From positions 868,001-932,000 of the forward strand of contig NZ_SMFZ01000002.1 in the NCBI RefSeq assembly GCF_004339565.1: a DNA stretch of 64,000 bases, written 5' to 3'. Below, one piece after another: positions 47,205 to 55,182 of the stretch. Made by a program: the position numbers and the translations under genes. Origin of the DNA: Pseudonocardia endophytica. GTDB lineage: Bacteria; Actinomycetota; Actinomycetes; Mycobacteriales; Pseudonocardiaceae. Position 1 is the stretch's first letter. Every line of letters begins with the position of its first letter. The notes under the pieces are model-generated. The model was not told the origin of the DNA and did no database searches. It worked only from the letters and a program-made list of their open reading frames with translations.

Positions 47205-48398
47205 CTAGGCATCGAACCACTCAGGGCGCCGGGGACGGGCGGGATCTCGTGGCATATGCAGGACGACCTGATAGCCGCGACGGTCGTCTTGCTCGATATG
47301 CCCATGGGCCAGCGCGACCGCCCCGCGCTGATGGATCAGGTCGAGGAGCAAGGAATACCTGTTCGTCATCGCCATCGTCAGCTCGCCGACACGATCGGGG
47401 CCGATCCGTACTTCGATCACGCGCTCTCCGCGATACTTGCCCTTTGCGGCGAGACAGAAGTCCAGGACGAACTCGCCGGGTTGCTCGATGTCGGAGCAGT
47501 GGTCGGCGCACCGCGCCAAGACGTCCTGGTGTGCCTCCTCCTTCGTGACGGTGCAGAACCAGTCGGCGTTGAGGCGGATCAAGTCTTGGGTGCTGCTTGC
47601 AAAGGATGCCTCCGGTCCGGTGACGGCTGCCGCGAACAACCTGCTGGGTGCCGCAACGTGGAGGTAAATGCCATAGTACTTTCCGGACCCGCCGCCGGTT
47701 ATGCGCGCAGGGCAGCGTGCGACTCGGTTCTGCTGGCGAAGCGGTAGCAGATGTGGTTGATAATGACGCGCCACCTCGCGGGCCAGGTAGCCAACCGTTA
47801 CGGATCGGCCACCGTGCACGACATCGATCCGCACCGCGCTGTTGTCGAACGGGTTGCTTGGTTCGGGCACCATCAGTGCGATTGCAGGCAGGTGGCTGTC
47901 GAGATCGTATCCGGCGACATGTCCGCCTGATGCCAGTTTGAGGCCCTGTTGATAATGGGATTCTCCCACGACTCCGAGCCGGCCGTCGTCTGAGACGTCG
48001 ACGGGGTCGACGTCGATCGCCGAGAGGCGAGGCGGGTTCGAGTCGTAGTCGTTCTGGCTGTACTCGAACAGCTGCGGCTTTGGAGCGACCACCACTTGCG
48101 TCGGGGGCTCCGGCCTCGGTCGCCGGTGAGCGGCGTTTCGACGGGTTTGCTCGCACGTGTCAGTCACATCGGCGAACTGGTTCTGTCGGTTCACCGGAGG
48201 GGGCGTGGCCTCCACCGGGCTTGGACGACCAGCGCCCCAGTCAGTCCCGGCCCAGGTGTGGGTCTGTTCCGCTGGGTGTCGAGATCTCGTGGGGGCTAGG
48301 CCTCGATCGACGCTCTTTCGGCGCCGGAGTATGTTCCAGGGCATCATGAATCCAATCGACTTCAAGGGGTCGCAAACCGAGGATGGGCGTATCGACAA
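47205..48398 (-). CDS. HIRAN-domain protein
   Basis: About 397 aa if translation begins at 48398; the true start is uncertain because the first 120 residues are low-complexity and a better-looking overlapping frame exists at 48241-48444. The HIRAN core (about residues 138-210) reads LGVVGESHYQQGLKLA, MVPEPSNPFDNSAVRIDV and VTVGYLAREVARHYQ. HIRAN modules bind DNA ends or stalled forks and occur in helicase- and nuclease-linked proteins. The C-terminal region is unassigned. Its lower GC than the flanks indicates foreign origin. A repair or defence role is inference. Confidence 0.75.
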   Translation of the reverse strand: MSIRPSSVCDPLKSIGFMMPWNILRRRKSVDRGLAPTRSRHPAEQTHTWAGTDWGAGRPSPVEATPPPVNRQNQFADVTDTCEQTRRNAAHRRPRPEPPTQVVVAPKPQLFEYSQNDYDSNPPRLSAIDVDPVDVSDDGRLGVVGESHYQQGLKLASGGHVAGYDLDSHLPAIALMVPEPSNPFDNSAVRIDVVHGGRSVTVGYLAREVARHYQPHLLPLRQQNRVARCPARITGGGSGKYYGIYLHVAAPSRLFAAAVTGPEASFASSTQDLIRLNADWFCTVTKEEAHQDVLARCADHCSDIEQPGEFVLDFCLAAKGKYRGERVIEVRIGPDRVGELTMAMTNRYSLLLDLIHQRGAVALAHGHIEQDDRRGYQVVLHMPRDPARPRRPEWFDA

Positions 48399-48577
48399 TC
48401 AAGTCATAAGTTGCCTCCTCAGATGTATCTGCCTCGCTGTCCACTCTTGGTGTCCGAATCGGTTCTGTTCATCGATATCATTCGGCAGGCGGCATCGGAG
48501 CCGGTCGGATGGCCCGATTAGAATTAGAGGAGGCCCGCTGCGGGTGTCCGGGATCAAATGCAGGTAGCTTTGGCGGA

Positions 48578-49135
48578 TCAGTACGGCCGGTAGAGCAGAT
48601 CCTCAGCTCGACCAACAAGGCCAATCGATCCAGGGCACTCGGAGTTGACCATCATTTTGGCCCGTTCGATCTGCGCGCCAGCGGATCGACCGGGCGATGC
48701 AGTACTGATGGCGTCGATCGCGCTCTCGACTTCGTACTGATTCGAGAGCCTAGAGCAGAGATCGTCTGCGTCAGAATAGAATACCGATATTGCGATGGTG
48801 AGCTGAAGAATCAGGATGCCGATCGTAGCGGCTCCACCGACTACTCCGATCATGGCCAAGTTGATGTGGCCGGCCAGACCCTTCCGGGCCCGATATAGCC
48901 CGGGTCCTCCAAGCGCGAGCGCGAGGGCCGCAAGAAGAAAGCCGAGGACCCCGGGAGCTCCATATACGGCGGGGTCCGCGAAGAGCCAGATCAACGGACC
49001 GACGATCGCGGCAATGATGGTCAGGACGAACCCGGTCACGCCGAGCCCGTTCGAGAGCGGTGGGGTGGCCGGAGGCGGGTATGCACCCTGTGGCAGATAC
49101 CAGCGACCAGATACCGAGTCGTACTGAAGATCCAC
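48578..49135 (-). CDS. Small DUF4190-like membrane protein
   Basis: A 185-aa protein. GTG 49135 is chosen because AGGAGAGG stands seven bases upstream. The N-terminus VDLQYDSVSGRWYLPQGAYP is Pro-rich and is followed by four hydrophobic segments (GFVLTIIAAIVGPLIWLFA, VLGFLLAALALALGGPGLY, LAMIGVVGGAATIGILILQL). The tail is soluble. The pattern resembles DUF4190 proteins with a short phospholipid-facing loop; the function is unknown. It is part of the low-GC island cargo. Confidence 0.75.
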   Translation of the reverse strand: MDLQYDSVSGRWYLPQGAYPPPATPPLSNGLGVTGFVLTIIAAIVGPLIWLFADPAVYGAPGVLGFLLAALALALGGPGLYRARKGLAGHINLAMIGVVGGAATIGILILQLTIAISVFYSDADDLCSRLSNQYEVESAIDAISTASPGRSAGAQIERAKMMVNSECPGSIGLVGRAEDLLYRPY

Positions 49136-49301
49136 GCCGAGACCTCTCCTGTCATACTGACGGCGCAGACCGTTGCGGCGCCCGGACACATCGATGTCGA
49201 CCACACGGATGCGCCTCGTTACTCCGATTCGTCCGGGCTCCCCAGAACTTGGTACGAGCGCGAGGCTGTGAGGTAAGGGGCGGTCGGTCGCCCCCCGCGG
49301 G

Positions 49302-49700
49302 TCAGGCGACCAGTTCGAGGCCCTCGTGATCGCGGTAGTCGGCGAAGTCCTTCACGTTGAGCGTCGCGAGCGGAAGCTCCCGGGCGAGGCAGCACGCGGC
49401 GACCCACGAGTCGTTGATCGGGCGCGGCCGTCCTCGCATCTGGGCGTGGGCGTGGATCTCGCCCCACACTGTCGCCACGCGTGGGCTGTACGGCAGGACG
49501 ATCACCTGCGTAAAGAAGCGTTCTAGGCCCGCACGGCGCTGCGGTCCCCAGCGACGCAGGAACGTCCATTGGGTCAACTCGCCGACGGTCACGAACGTGA
49601 TAGCCAGCCGGGCGCCCGCGAGCCGGCTCGCGAGGCGGTCGGGCACGCGGTCCTTGAGGATCGCCGACGCGACGTCGGTGTCGAGGACCGTCGCGCTCAC
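49302..49700 (-). CDS. VapC-like PIN-domain toxin
   Basis: A 132-aa ribonuclease toxin. PIN acidic residues: Asp in ATVLDTDVAS, Glu in VTVGELTQW, Asp in PINDSWVAACCL and Asp in LNVKDFADY. VapC toxins cleave tRNA or rRNA and are held inactive by the cognate antitoxin. The GTG start overlaps the antitoxin stop (GTGA), placing the toxin second in the operon, as usual. It is the intact version of the truncated gene at 44080-44400. Confidence 0.9.
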   Translation of the reverse strand: MSATVLDTDVASAILKDRVPDRLASRLAGARLAITFVTVGELTQWTFLRRWGPQRRAGLERFFTQVIVLPYSPRVATVWGEIHAHAQMRGRPRPINDSWVAACCLARELPLATLNVKDFADYRDHEGLELVA

Positions 49701-49891
49701 GCGAGGCCGGCGCGGCGGGAGGCGTAGAGGTCGGCGAGAAAGTCCTCGTACTCCTCGTCGGACTCCCACAGATCGGGCTGGGCGAGGTCCTCCACCGACT
49801 CGATGGGTCCGACGCCCTGTCGGCGAGCGAGCTCCTCGGTCGAGACGTACCCGTCGTCACCTGGCTGGTCGTGGTTCGGGCTCGAGGTCAT
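49697..49891 (-). CDS. VapB-like antitoxin
   Basis: A 64-aa antitoxin. ATG 49891 is preferred over 49936. It shows DDGYVSTEELARRQGVGPIE, SVEDLAQPDLWESDEEYED and FLADLYASRRAGLA. The acidic middle and the C-terminal helix are conserved with the antitoxin at 44397-44606, so the two modules share ancestry. It probably binds the PIN active site by the C-terminal part and represses its own promoter. Confidence 0.8.
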   Translation of the reverse strand: MTSSPNHDQPGDDGYVSTEELARRQGVGPIESVEDLAQPDLWESDEEYEDFLADLYASRRAGLA

Positions 49892-50598
49892 GGCCTTCAC
49901 CTCCATCGTCTGAGCAATGGTCTCACCCAGGGCCACGCGGGACCCTCAACTGACATGTCCTCGATCGGCGAGTCGGTCCGGAGCCGGGTCCCGATCGGGA
50001 GGCACGCTGCAGCCGCCGGCGCCGGCGCGCCCGGCCACCTCGCCGAGCTGGCCCGAAACGATCCCCCTCTCCGGAGGGGCGGACTGCATCGCTCCACGCG
50101 GTGCCGCTGACCTGCGAGAACAGCTCTCGGATCTGAGCCGATCGAGCGCCGTGGGTACGTCCTGGGTACGAGCCCATTCTCCCGGCATCTCCCTCGTCCT
50201 GGCCGCCTGCTCGTCGTGGAGACGGGTGCAAGGGTGGCGCAGCCATCGCGGAGCGACGCCGTAGGCGCCCTTGTGGTCGGCTCTGCGGCGTGGACACTTC
50301 ACGGCCGAGGGGGAAGCTCCCTGCCGCTCTTCGATGCCTGGTGTTCGTCGACGCCGATGAGAGACCGTGACGCCCCTGCCGAGCCCTCGTGCATCTGGCG
50401 CCTCTCCACGGCTGCGGGCCGGGTAGCCGGACCGACGGCCGCGACCGGGCCGGAGGTAGAGGGAGCGAAGCCGGCGGGCCGGCGTGGCCGGCCCGCGCGC
50501 CGCCGGAGGCGGCGCCTTGATGTTCAAAGAGGCGTACTCGGCAGACGGGTCGGGATCGGATCGGCATGCGTGACCGGAGCGGCAGGATGTAACGCAGC
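49892..50598. other. Gene-poor gap before the OLD gene
   Basis: 707 bp. Reading frames cross it on both strands but show Arg/Pro-rich shadow composition only. It contains a GC-rich inverted stretch near 50478-50510 (GGCCGGC repeats). It may be decayed island DNA, and I find no gene. Confidence 0.5.
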
Positions 50599-52587
50599 AT
50601 GGCGAGAGTGCGACGCATAGCTGTGCGCATCCAGTCGGCGACTATCCGCAACTTCCGAGGAATCGACACCCTGAAGGTTGAGTTCGACAACGTCACGACG
50701 TTGCTTGGCCCTAACGGAGCTGGAAAGTCGACAATTTTAAGAGCGCTCGACTGGTTCTTTAACGGAGATAAGGGTCGATTCGCAGACGCCGATATCAACC
50801 AGCATGCCGGCGAATCAGATCTAGTACAGGTGTCGGTTACGTTTGCCGACCTTACCGTCCGTGACAGAGAGATCCTGACTCGAAAGTATGCTCCGGAGTC
50901 CGCCGAGACGTTTACTGCGTGGCGAAGTTGGAACGGGCAAGACGACAAATTCACTGGGAAGGGTGTAGCCTTTGCTTCATTTGAGAATGTTCGTTCTGCA
51001 GTAAGTGCTGCCGATAAGAAGGCAGCACTTCAAGAAGTGGGACGTCAGTATCCCGATCTAGATATTCCGAAGTGGACAAATCAAACAAACACGTTTACAG
51101 CGATGGATGAGTGGGAGGCGAATCATCCGGAGTTTCTCAGCGACGCAGATGTATCTGACACGCACTTCTTCGGATTCCAGGGCGGCGGACGCTTGTCCGG
51201 GGTCTTCGACTACGTCTTCGTGCCTGCTGATCTGCGAGCCGAGGAGGAAGTGTCGGATAGCAGAAGCTCAGTGGTCGGTCGCATCTTGGCTTTGGCTGTC
51301 GACAGAGAGGGCGCTTCCGCCGAGATAGATCAGCTGAAGTCGCGGTACTCACGAGACGTCGAGGAAATTATCGAACGAACCCTGCGAGGGCAGCTGTCCG
51401 GCTTGGCGACAAGCGCGACTGAAGCGATAACTGCATTCGCGCCAGGGTACGAGTTGAAGCTCTCTGCGGTGACGCCGGATCTAAAAGTCCCAGCACTCTC
51501 GGTCGCGGCTGAGTTCGGGGATGGCAAGACATTTACGAGTGTCGACCGACAAGGCCACGGGCTTCAGCGGACGCTGCTTATTGCGGCTTCCAAGCTCCTT
51601 GCGGAGCAAGGATCGAAGGCAATCACAGACCACTCGATGGTGCTTGCGATCGAAGAGCCCGAGTTATTCCAACACCCGACACAGGCGCGTGTTTTTGCAC
51701 GGGTATTGCGTGCGATGGCAAGCGGAACGGACGCGCAAGTTCAAGTAGCTTACGCGACCCACAGTCCCTACTTCATTGAGCCGCGGTACTTCGATCAGAT
51801 CCGGCTAGTGAGGAGGCGTGGGCCATCTAAGACAATTTCCGTCAGTACGGCCTCTTTGGAGAGCGTTTCGCTTCGCTTGGCTGGACATGTGGCGCAGTCC
51901 GCATTGGTCTCGCGGTGGGATCAAGTGTGTCTAAAGAACCTTCCTGACGCATTCTTCGCTGAAACTGTCGTACTTGTCGAGGGTGATCACGACAAAGCGA
52001 TCATCGAAGGTGCAGCGCATCGTGATAGGCCTCTTGAGTACGACGGTATCGTTGTTTCGTCGGCGCAGGGTAAGGGGAAACTGTCAGTCCCGCACGCTAT
52101 CTTGGCTGAGCTATCGATACCCACACTATGCGTATTCGATAATGATTCCGGATGCGGTGATCGTATGCGTCAAGACGGGAAGGACGAGGAGAAGATCGAG
52201 CAAGCCGAGCGATCGGTTCGGCGAGAGAATCGCGAGCTTTGTCGATACCTAGAAATTCCCGAGGAAGATTACCCGTCTGGAATCGTGAGTGACACAGTGT
52301 GCGTTACCCCCGACACGATCGAGTCGGTTGTCAACGTAGAATGGCCAGATTGGGCTGCAACGCGAGACAAGATCATCGATGACGGGCGAGGGACCGGTGG
52401 AAAGAACGCCGCAACATACCTGCTCGCAAGCGAGGAGTGCGCAACTGATCCGCCTGGATTCATCCGCGACCTGGTCGTCGCCGCGCGTCAATTATGCGAA
52501 GCGGTGACTGAGTCGACATTAGGAAGTAGTCAGCCGGGTACGTCGATGCCAACGCGGAACGCCGCTGATATCGGCGCGCCACGCTGA
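50599..52587 (+). CDS. OLD-family ATPase/TOPRIM nuclease
   Basis: A 662-aa protein. The N-terminal ABC-type ATPase has IRNFRGIDTLKVEFDNVTTL, Walker A LLGPNGAGKSTILRAL, the OLD signature VDRQGHGLQRTLLIAASKLL, Walker B MVLAIEEPELFQHP and the H-loop YATHSPYFIEP. The C-terminal TOPRIM domain has VVLVEGDHDKAIIEG (catalytic Glu) and LCVFDNDSGCGDRM (DxD). OLD enzymes are DNA nucleases with phage-defence roles (P2 OLD, Gabija GajA). No GajB-like helicase is adjacent, so it looks like a stand-alone class 1 OLD. GC and codon use are clearly lower than in the host genes. Confidence 0.93.
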   Translation: MARVRRIAVRIQSATIRNFRGIDTLKVEFDNVTTLLGPNGAGKSTILRALDWFFNGDKGRFADADINQHAGESDLVQVSVTFADLTVRDREILTRKYAPESAETFTAWRSWNGQDDKFTGKGVAFASFENVRSAVSAADKKAALQEVGRQYPDLDIPKWTNQTNTFTAMDEWEANHPEFLSDADVSDTHFFGFQGGGRLSGVFDYVFVPADLRAEEEVSDSRSSVVGRILALAVDREGASAEIDQLKSRYSRDVEEIIERTLRGQLSGLATSATEAITAFAPGYELKLSAVTPDLKVPALSVAAEFGDGKTFTSVDRQGHGLQRTLLIAASKLLAEQGSKAITDHSMVLAIEEPELFQHPTQARVFARVLRAMASGTDAQVQVAYATHSPYFIEPRYFDQIRLVRRRGPSKTISVSTASLESVSLRLAGHVAQSALVSRWDQVCLKNLPDAFFAETVVLVEGDHDKAIIEGAAHRDRPLEYDGIVVSSAQGKGKLSVPHAILAELSIPTLCVFDNDSGCGDRMRQDGKDEEKIEQAERSVRRENRELCRYLEIPEEDYPSGIVSDTVCVTPDTIESVVNVEWPDWAATRDKIIDDGRGTGGKNAATYLLASEECATDPPGFIRDLVVAARQLCEAVTESTLGSSQPGTSMPTRNAADIGAPR

Positions 52588-52806
52588 CCGAAAACAGCGG
52601 TCAGGGCGGCGTCGGGGGTTAGATCGGTCTCGCTCGCGGCGATATACCCTTCACGGCAGTTTAGAATTTCGCTGCTCATGAATCGCTGTATCGGCCATCC
52701 CGACTCTGTGGTCAAGACCCGTGCAGCGCCCGTAGCATCGAGGCCGATTTCAGCCAGACTCGGAGAATAGTTGCGCGGGAAATGAGCAGTCCGTTGCCGT
52801 ACAGCT
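52588..52806. other. Short gap after the OLD gene
   Basis: 219 bp of AT-richer island DNA with no supported gene. A 117-codon minus-strand frame covering it overlaps the OLD 3' end and has no recognisable motif, so it is not called. Confidence 0.5.
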
Positions 52807-53285
52807 TTGGCTGGTAGGACTCGGGCACCGAACGGGGGATTCGCTGCCGACGCGACCCTGCGCGAACTGACGAGTGGCACAACCTGTTCGAACGGGACGG
52901 TGTGCGGATGGCCGGAGCTGACGGCTCTGCTGCACGCTCACGTCGGCGAGTTCGGGATCGGTCCGGATGGCCGGCTGTTCGTGGGGGAGCGGTCACCGGA
53001 GCTGCCGAAGTTGACCTAAATGCGTGCGTGGCGCTCGGCCCGGCGCCTGGCTCTTTCACGGAAGCCGTCGCGGCCTCGCCGCTGGCCGCCACCCCCTACG
53101 CGCTGCGGCACGCCTGCGTGTCCACCTGGCTTAACGGCGGCGTCCCGCCGACCCAGGTCGCCGAGTGGGCCGGGCACTCCGTCGAGGTGCTGCTGAAGGT
53201 CTACGCAAAGACGATCGACGGCCAAGACGCAATGGTGCGGCGGCGCGTGATGGACGCCCTCGGGTACCGCGACGGCGGACCGTGA
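52807..53285 (+). pseudogene. Tyrosine integrase pseudogene, copy 2
   Basis: Fragments of one integrase: ELTALLHAHVGEFGIGPDGR and LFVGERSPELPKLT, then a TAA at 53017 where homologues have Tyr, then MRAWRSARRLAL in the same frame, then a frameshift near 53058. The catalytic end follows: LRHACVSTWLNGGVPPTQV, AEWAGHSVEVLLKVYAKTI. The R-box (LRH), the GH and the nucleophile Tyr (KVYAK) are visible. With a stop and a frameshift it should be inactive. It lies 130 bp from the intact tRNA, as expected for the element's integrase. Confidence 0.9.
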
Positions 53286-53359
53286 ACGTGGGCACGCATT
53301 GGGCACAGAGACCCGCCGACGCCCGGTCAGGGCCGGACGCAGCCGTACACACAAAGATC

Positions 53360-53396
53360 GACCCCTCACCGTGTTCTCGCTGGTGAGGGGTCATTT
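53360..53396 (+). terminator. Rho-independent terminator, island copy 2
   Basis: The same 11-bp stem as at 46823-46859 (GACCCCTCACC with GGTGAGGGGTC), here followed by ATTTTC. It would end integrase transcription before the convergent tRNA gene. Confidence 0.8.
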
Positions 53397-53407
53397 TCGC
53401 TGGTGGT

Positions 53408-53457
53408 GCGGTGGGTGCCCCCGGCAGGATTCGAACCTGCGCTCCCGCCTCCGGAGG
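53408..53457. repeat. attR-like site within intact tRNA-Arg
   Basis: A 50-bp block identical to 46871-46920, covering the 3' half of the tRNA gene from the anticodon arm outwards. Integration restored a complete tRNA on this side. Confidence 0.9.
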
Positions 53458-53487
53458 GCGGTGCTCTATCCCCTGAGCTACGGGGGC
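53416..53487 (-). tRNA. tRNA-Arg(CCG)
   Basis: The minus-strand sequence folds as a full cloverleaf: acceptor GCCCCCG/CGGGGGC with discriminator A, D-arm GCTC/GAGC, anticodon stem CCGCC/GGCGG with loop CTCCGGA (anticodon CCG), T-arm GCAGG-TTCGAAT-CCTGC. Total 72 nt without encoded CCA. It is the integration target of the neighbouring islands and the boundary to the core genome. Confidence 0.97.
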
Positions 53488-53548
53488 CGTGCGTAGGAAC
53501 AAACCCTAGCGCACCCCCGCGTCGTCGACGCAGGGGGTTACCGAACTC

Positions 53549-54241
53549 TCAGAGCGGCAGCGGCTGCCCACCGCGCTGAGTGAGCAGGCTCTTCATCAGG
53601 TCGGTCTCGGCGGTCTGCGAGACGAGCATCTGGCCGGCGAGGTTGCGGACCTCGGAGGTCTCCGCGTGGTCGCGGCCGTAGGTCAGCATGCTCACGCCGC
53701 CCTCGTGGTGGCGCAGCATGAGCTGCAGGAACACGACGTCCATCGCGGGCCCGGTCGTCGTCCGCAGGCGTCGGAGGTCGTCGCTGGTCGCCATGCCGGG
53801 CATCCGGTCGACCCCGCCGGACATGTCCATGCCGGAGTGACCGGACATCGATGGGTCGTCGGCCATCCACGTCATGTACGTGCCGGTCGGCAGCGCCGGC
53901 ATCTCCCAGAGCCCCAGCCAGCCCTGCATGCGGCCGATCTGCTGGTTCTGGGTGGACTCGATGTCGTACGCGAGCTGCTTCAGCGCGGGGTCGCGCGTAT
54001 TGTCCCGCTCCCACGCCGCCATCTCGACGGCCTGGCGGTGGTGAACCGACATGTCCTGCGCGAACCCGACGTCGACCGAGTCCTCGGACGGCGTCGAGGT
54101 CGACCCGACGAGCGAGCCGGCCAGGACGGCGATCACCAGGACGGCGACCATCGCGATGCCGAACAGAGCCGCCGGACGCCAGCCGGGCCGGGCGGGCGCG
54201 GGTCGGTCGGCCTCGGTCCGCTCGGGCGTCTCGGTGCTCAC
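53549..54241 (-). CDS. DUF305 membrane-anchored protein
   Basis: A 230-aa protein with an N-terminal cytosolic stretch, one membrane anchor (ALFGIAMVAVLVIAVLAGSL) and an exported DUF305 domain. The two His-rich motifs are MSVHHRQAVEMAAWE and LMLRHHEGGVSMLTYGRDHA. Met- and His-rich segments (MSGHSGMDMSGG) between them suggest copper binding; DUF305 proteins are ferritin-like bundles. The GTG start is at 54241. It is 16 nt downstream of the DUF3105 gene, a common actinobacterial pair. Confidence 0.9.
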   Translation of the reverse strand: MSTETPERTEADRPAPARPGWRPAALFGIAMVAVLVIAVLAGSLVGSTSTPSEDSVDVGFAQDMSVHHRQAVEMAAWERDNTRDPALKQLAYDIESTQNQQIGRMQGWLGLWEMPALPTGTYMTWMADDPSMSGHSGMDMSGGVDRMPGMATSDDLRRLRTTTGPAMDVVFLQLMLRHHEGGVSMLTYGRDHAETSEVRNLAGQMLVSQTAETDLMKSLLTQRGGQPLPL

Positions 54242-54257
54242 GGGTCCAGGATGCCCC

Positions 54258-55070
54258 TCACTGCCCCGGCGCGGGGGCGGGAGCGGCCGGAGCGGACCCA
54301 CCGGCCGCGGGGTCCTGGGCCACACCCTGGCTGCCCAGGTTCTCCGGGAACACGGTCTGGTTGTCCACGGCGGACTCCGGCGGGATCGCCTTGAACGGCG
54401 GCGGGTTGTCCTGGTCGAAGTAGCCCGGCCCGAGCGCGTCGCAGCTGGCGCCGACCTCGGGGTAGGTGAACCGGTTGAGCCGCAGCGAGCGGATGAACTG
54501 GTCGATGCGCTCGTCGTCGGCGGACTGCACGGCGAGCTGGTGGCCCCAGGACTGCAGCGAGATCGGCGTCGCCAGCCCGGGCCACGGCGACATCACGGAC
54601 GCGGGCTGACCGTCGACCTTGGCCTTCAACGTGTCGAGGTCGGCGCCGGTGACCTGGTCCGGGTTGTAGGCGATCCAGACCGCGCCGTGCTCGAGGGAGT
54701 GCACGAGGTTCTCGGTGCGTACCGGGTTCGGGTAGACGACGCCGTTGCAGGCCGCCCAGTAGCCGTCGTGCGCGCCGCCGAACGGCGGGGTCTTCGTGTA
54801 CGCGACCTGCTGGTTCGGCTGGATGTGCTGACCGCCGCCGTACTGCTGGCTGACGATGCCCGAGATGGCAAGCGACGGGTCCTTGTTGTCGTCGCTCGGG
54901 ATCCACTTGCGCGCCTCGGCGCGCTGCACGAGGGGATAACCGATGAACACGGCGGCGAGCGCGATGACGAGAACGATGGCGCCGATCATCAACCAGGGGA
55001 TCTGACGCTGGTTGACCGCCTTCACGGCGGGCGCGCGCTTGCTCTTGTTGGACGTCTTGCCGCTGGCCAT
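54258..55070 (-). CDS. DUF3105 membrane-anchored protein
   Basis: A 270-aa protein: a Lys-rich N-terminus, one transmembrane helix (PWLMIGAIVLVIALAAVFIG), then the extracytoplasmic DUF3105 domain with YTKTPPFGGAHDGYW, NLVHSLEHGAVWIAYNPDQ and LQSWGHQLAVQ. The tail is Pro/Ala-rich. Conserved His residues (HSLEHG) suggest metal binding. It is the first gene of a pair with DUF305; the role is unknown and copper handling is a guess. It begins at ATG 55070. Confidence 0.9.
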   Translation of the reverse strand: MASGKTSNKSKRAPAVKAVNQRQIPWLMIGAIVLVIALAAVFIGYPLVQRAEARKWIPSDDNKDPSLAISGIVSQQYGGGQHIQPNQQVAYTKTPPFGGAHDGYWAACNGVVYPNPVRTENLVHSLEHGAVWIAYNPDQVTGADLDTLKAKVDGQPASVMSPWPGLATPISLQSWGHQLAVQSADDERIDQFIRSLRLNRFTYPEVGASCDALGPGYFDQDNPPPFKAIPPESAVDNQTVFPENLGSQGVAQDPAAGGSAPAAPAPAPGQ

Positions 55071-55182
55071 CTGTGTCCTGACGATCAAGCCGGCGTGCCG
55101 GGCCGGCGCGTGGGGGCACGTCGGGCGGGCTCACCACCCGGGCGTGAAGTCTAGGGAAGGCGCCCGCGACGCCGACGGGCGG

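Noticed and set aside
49892..50598. Possible gene in the gap before the OLD nuclease
   Set aside because: All frames show Arg/Pro-rich composition without any recognisable motif or ribosome site.
50599..52587. Gabija or PARIS system
   Set aside because: Only the OLD-type protein is present; no UvrD-like GajB and no separate AriA/AriB partners follow or precede it.
52530..52880. Minus-strand 117-codon gene
   Set aside because: It overlaps the OLD 3' end and the integrase remnant, has no motif and no convincing ribosome site.
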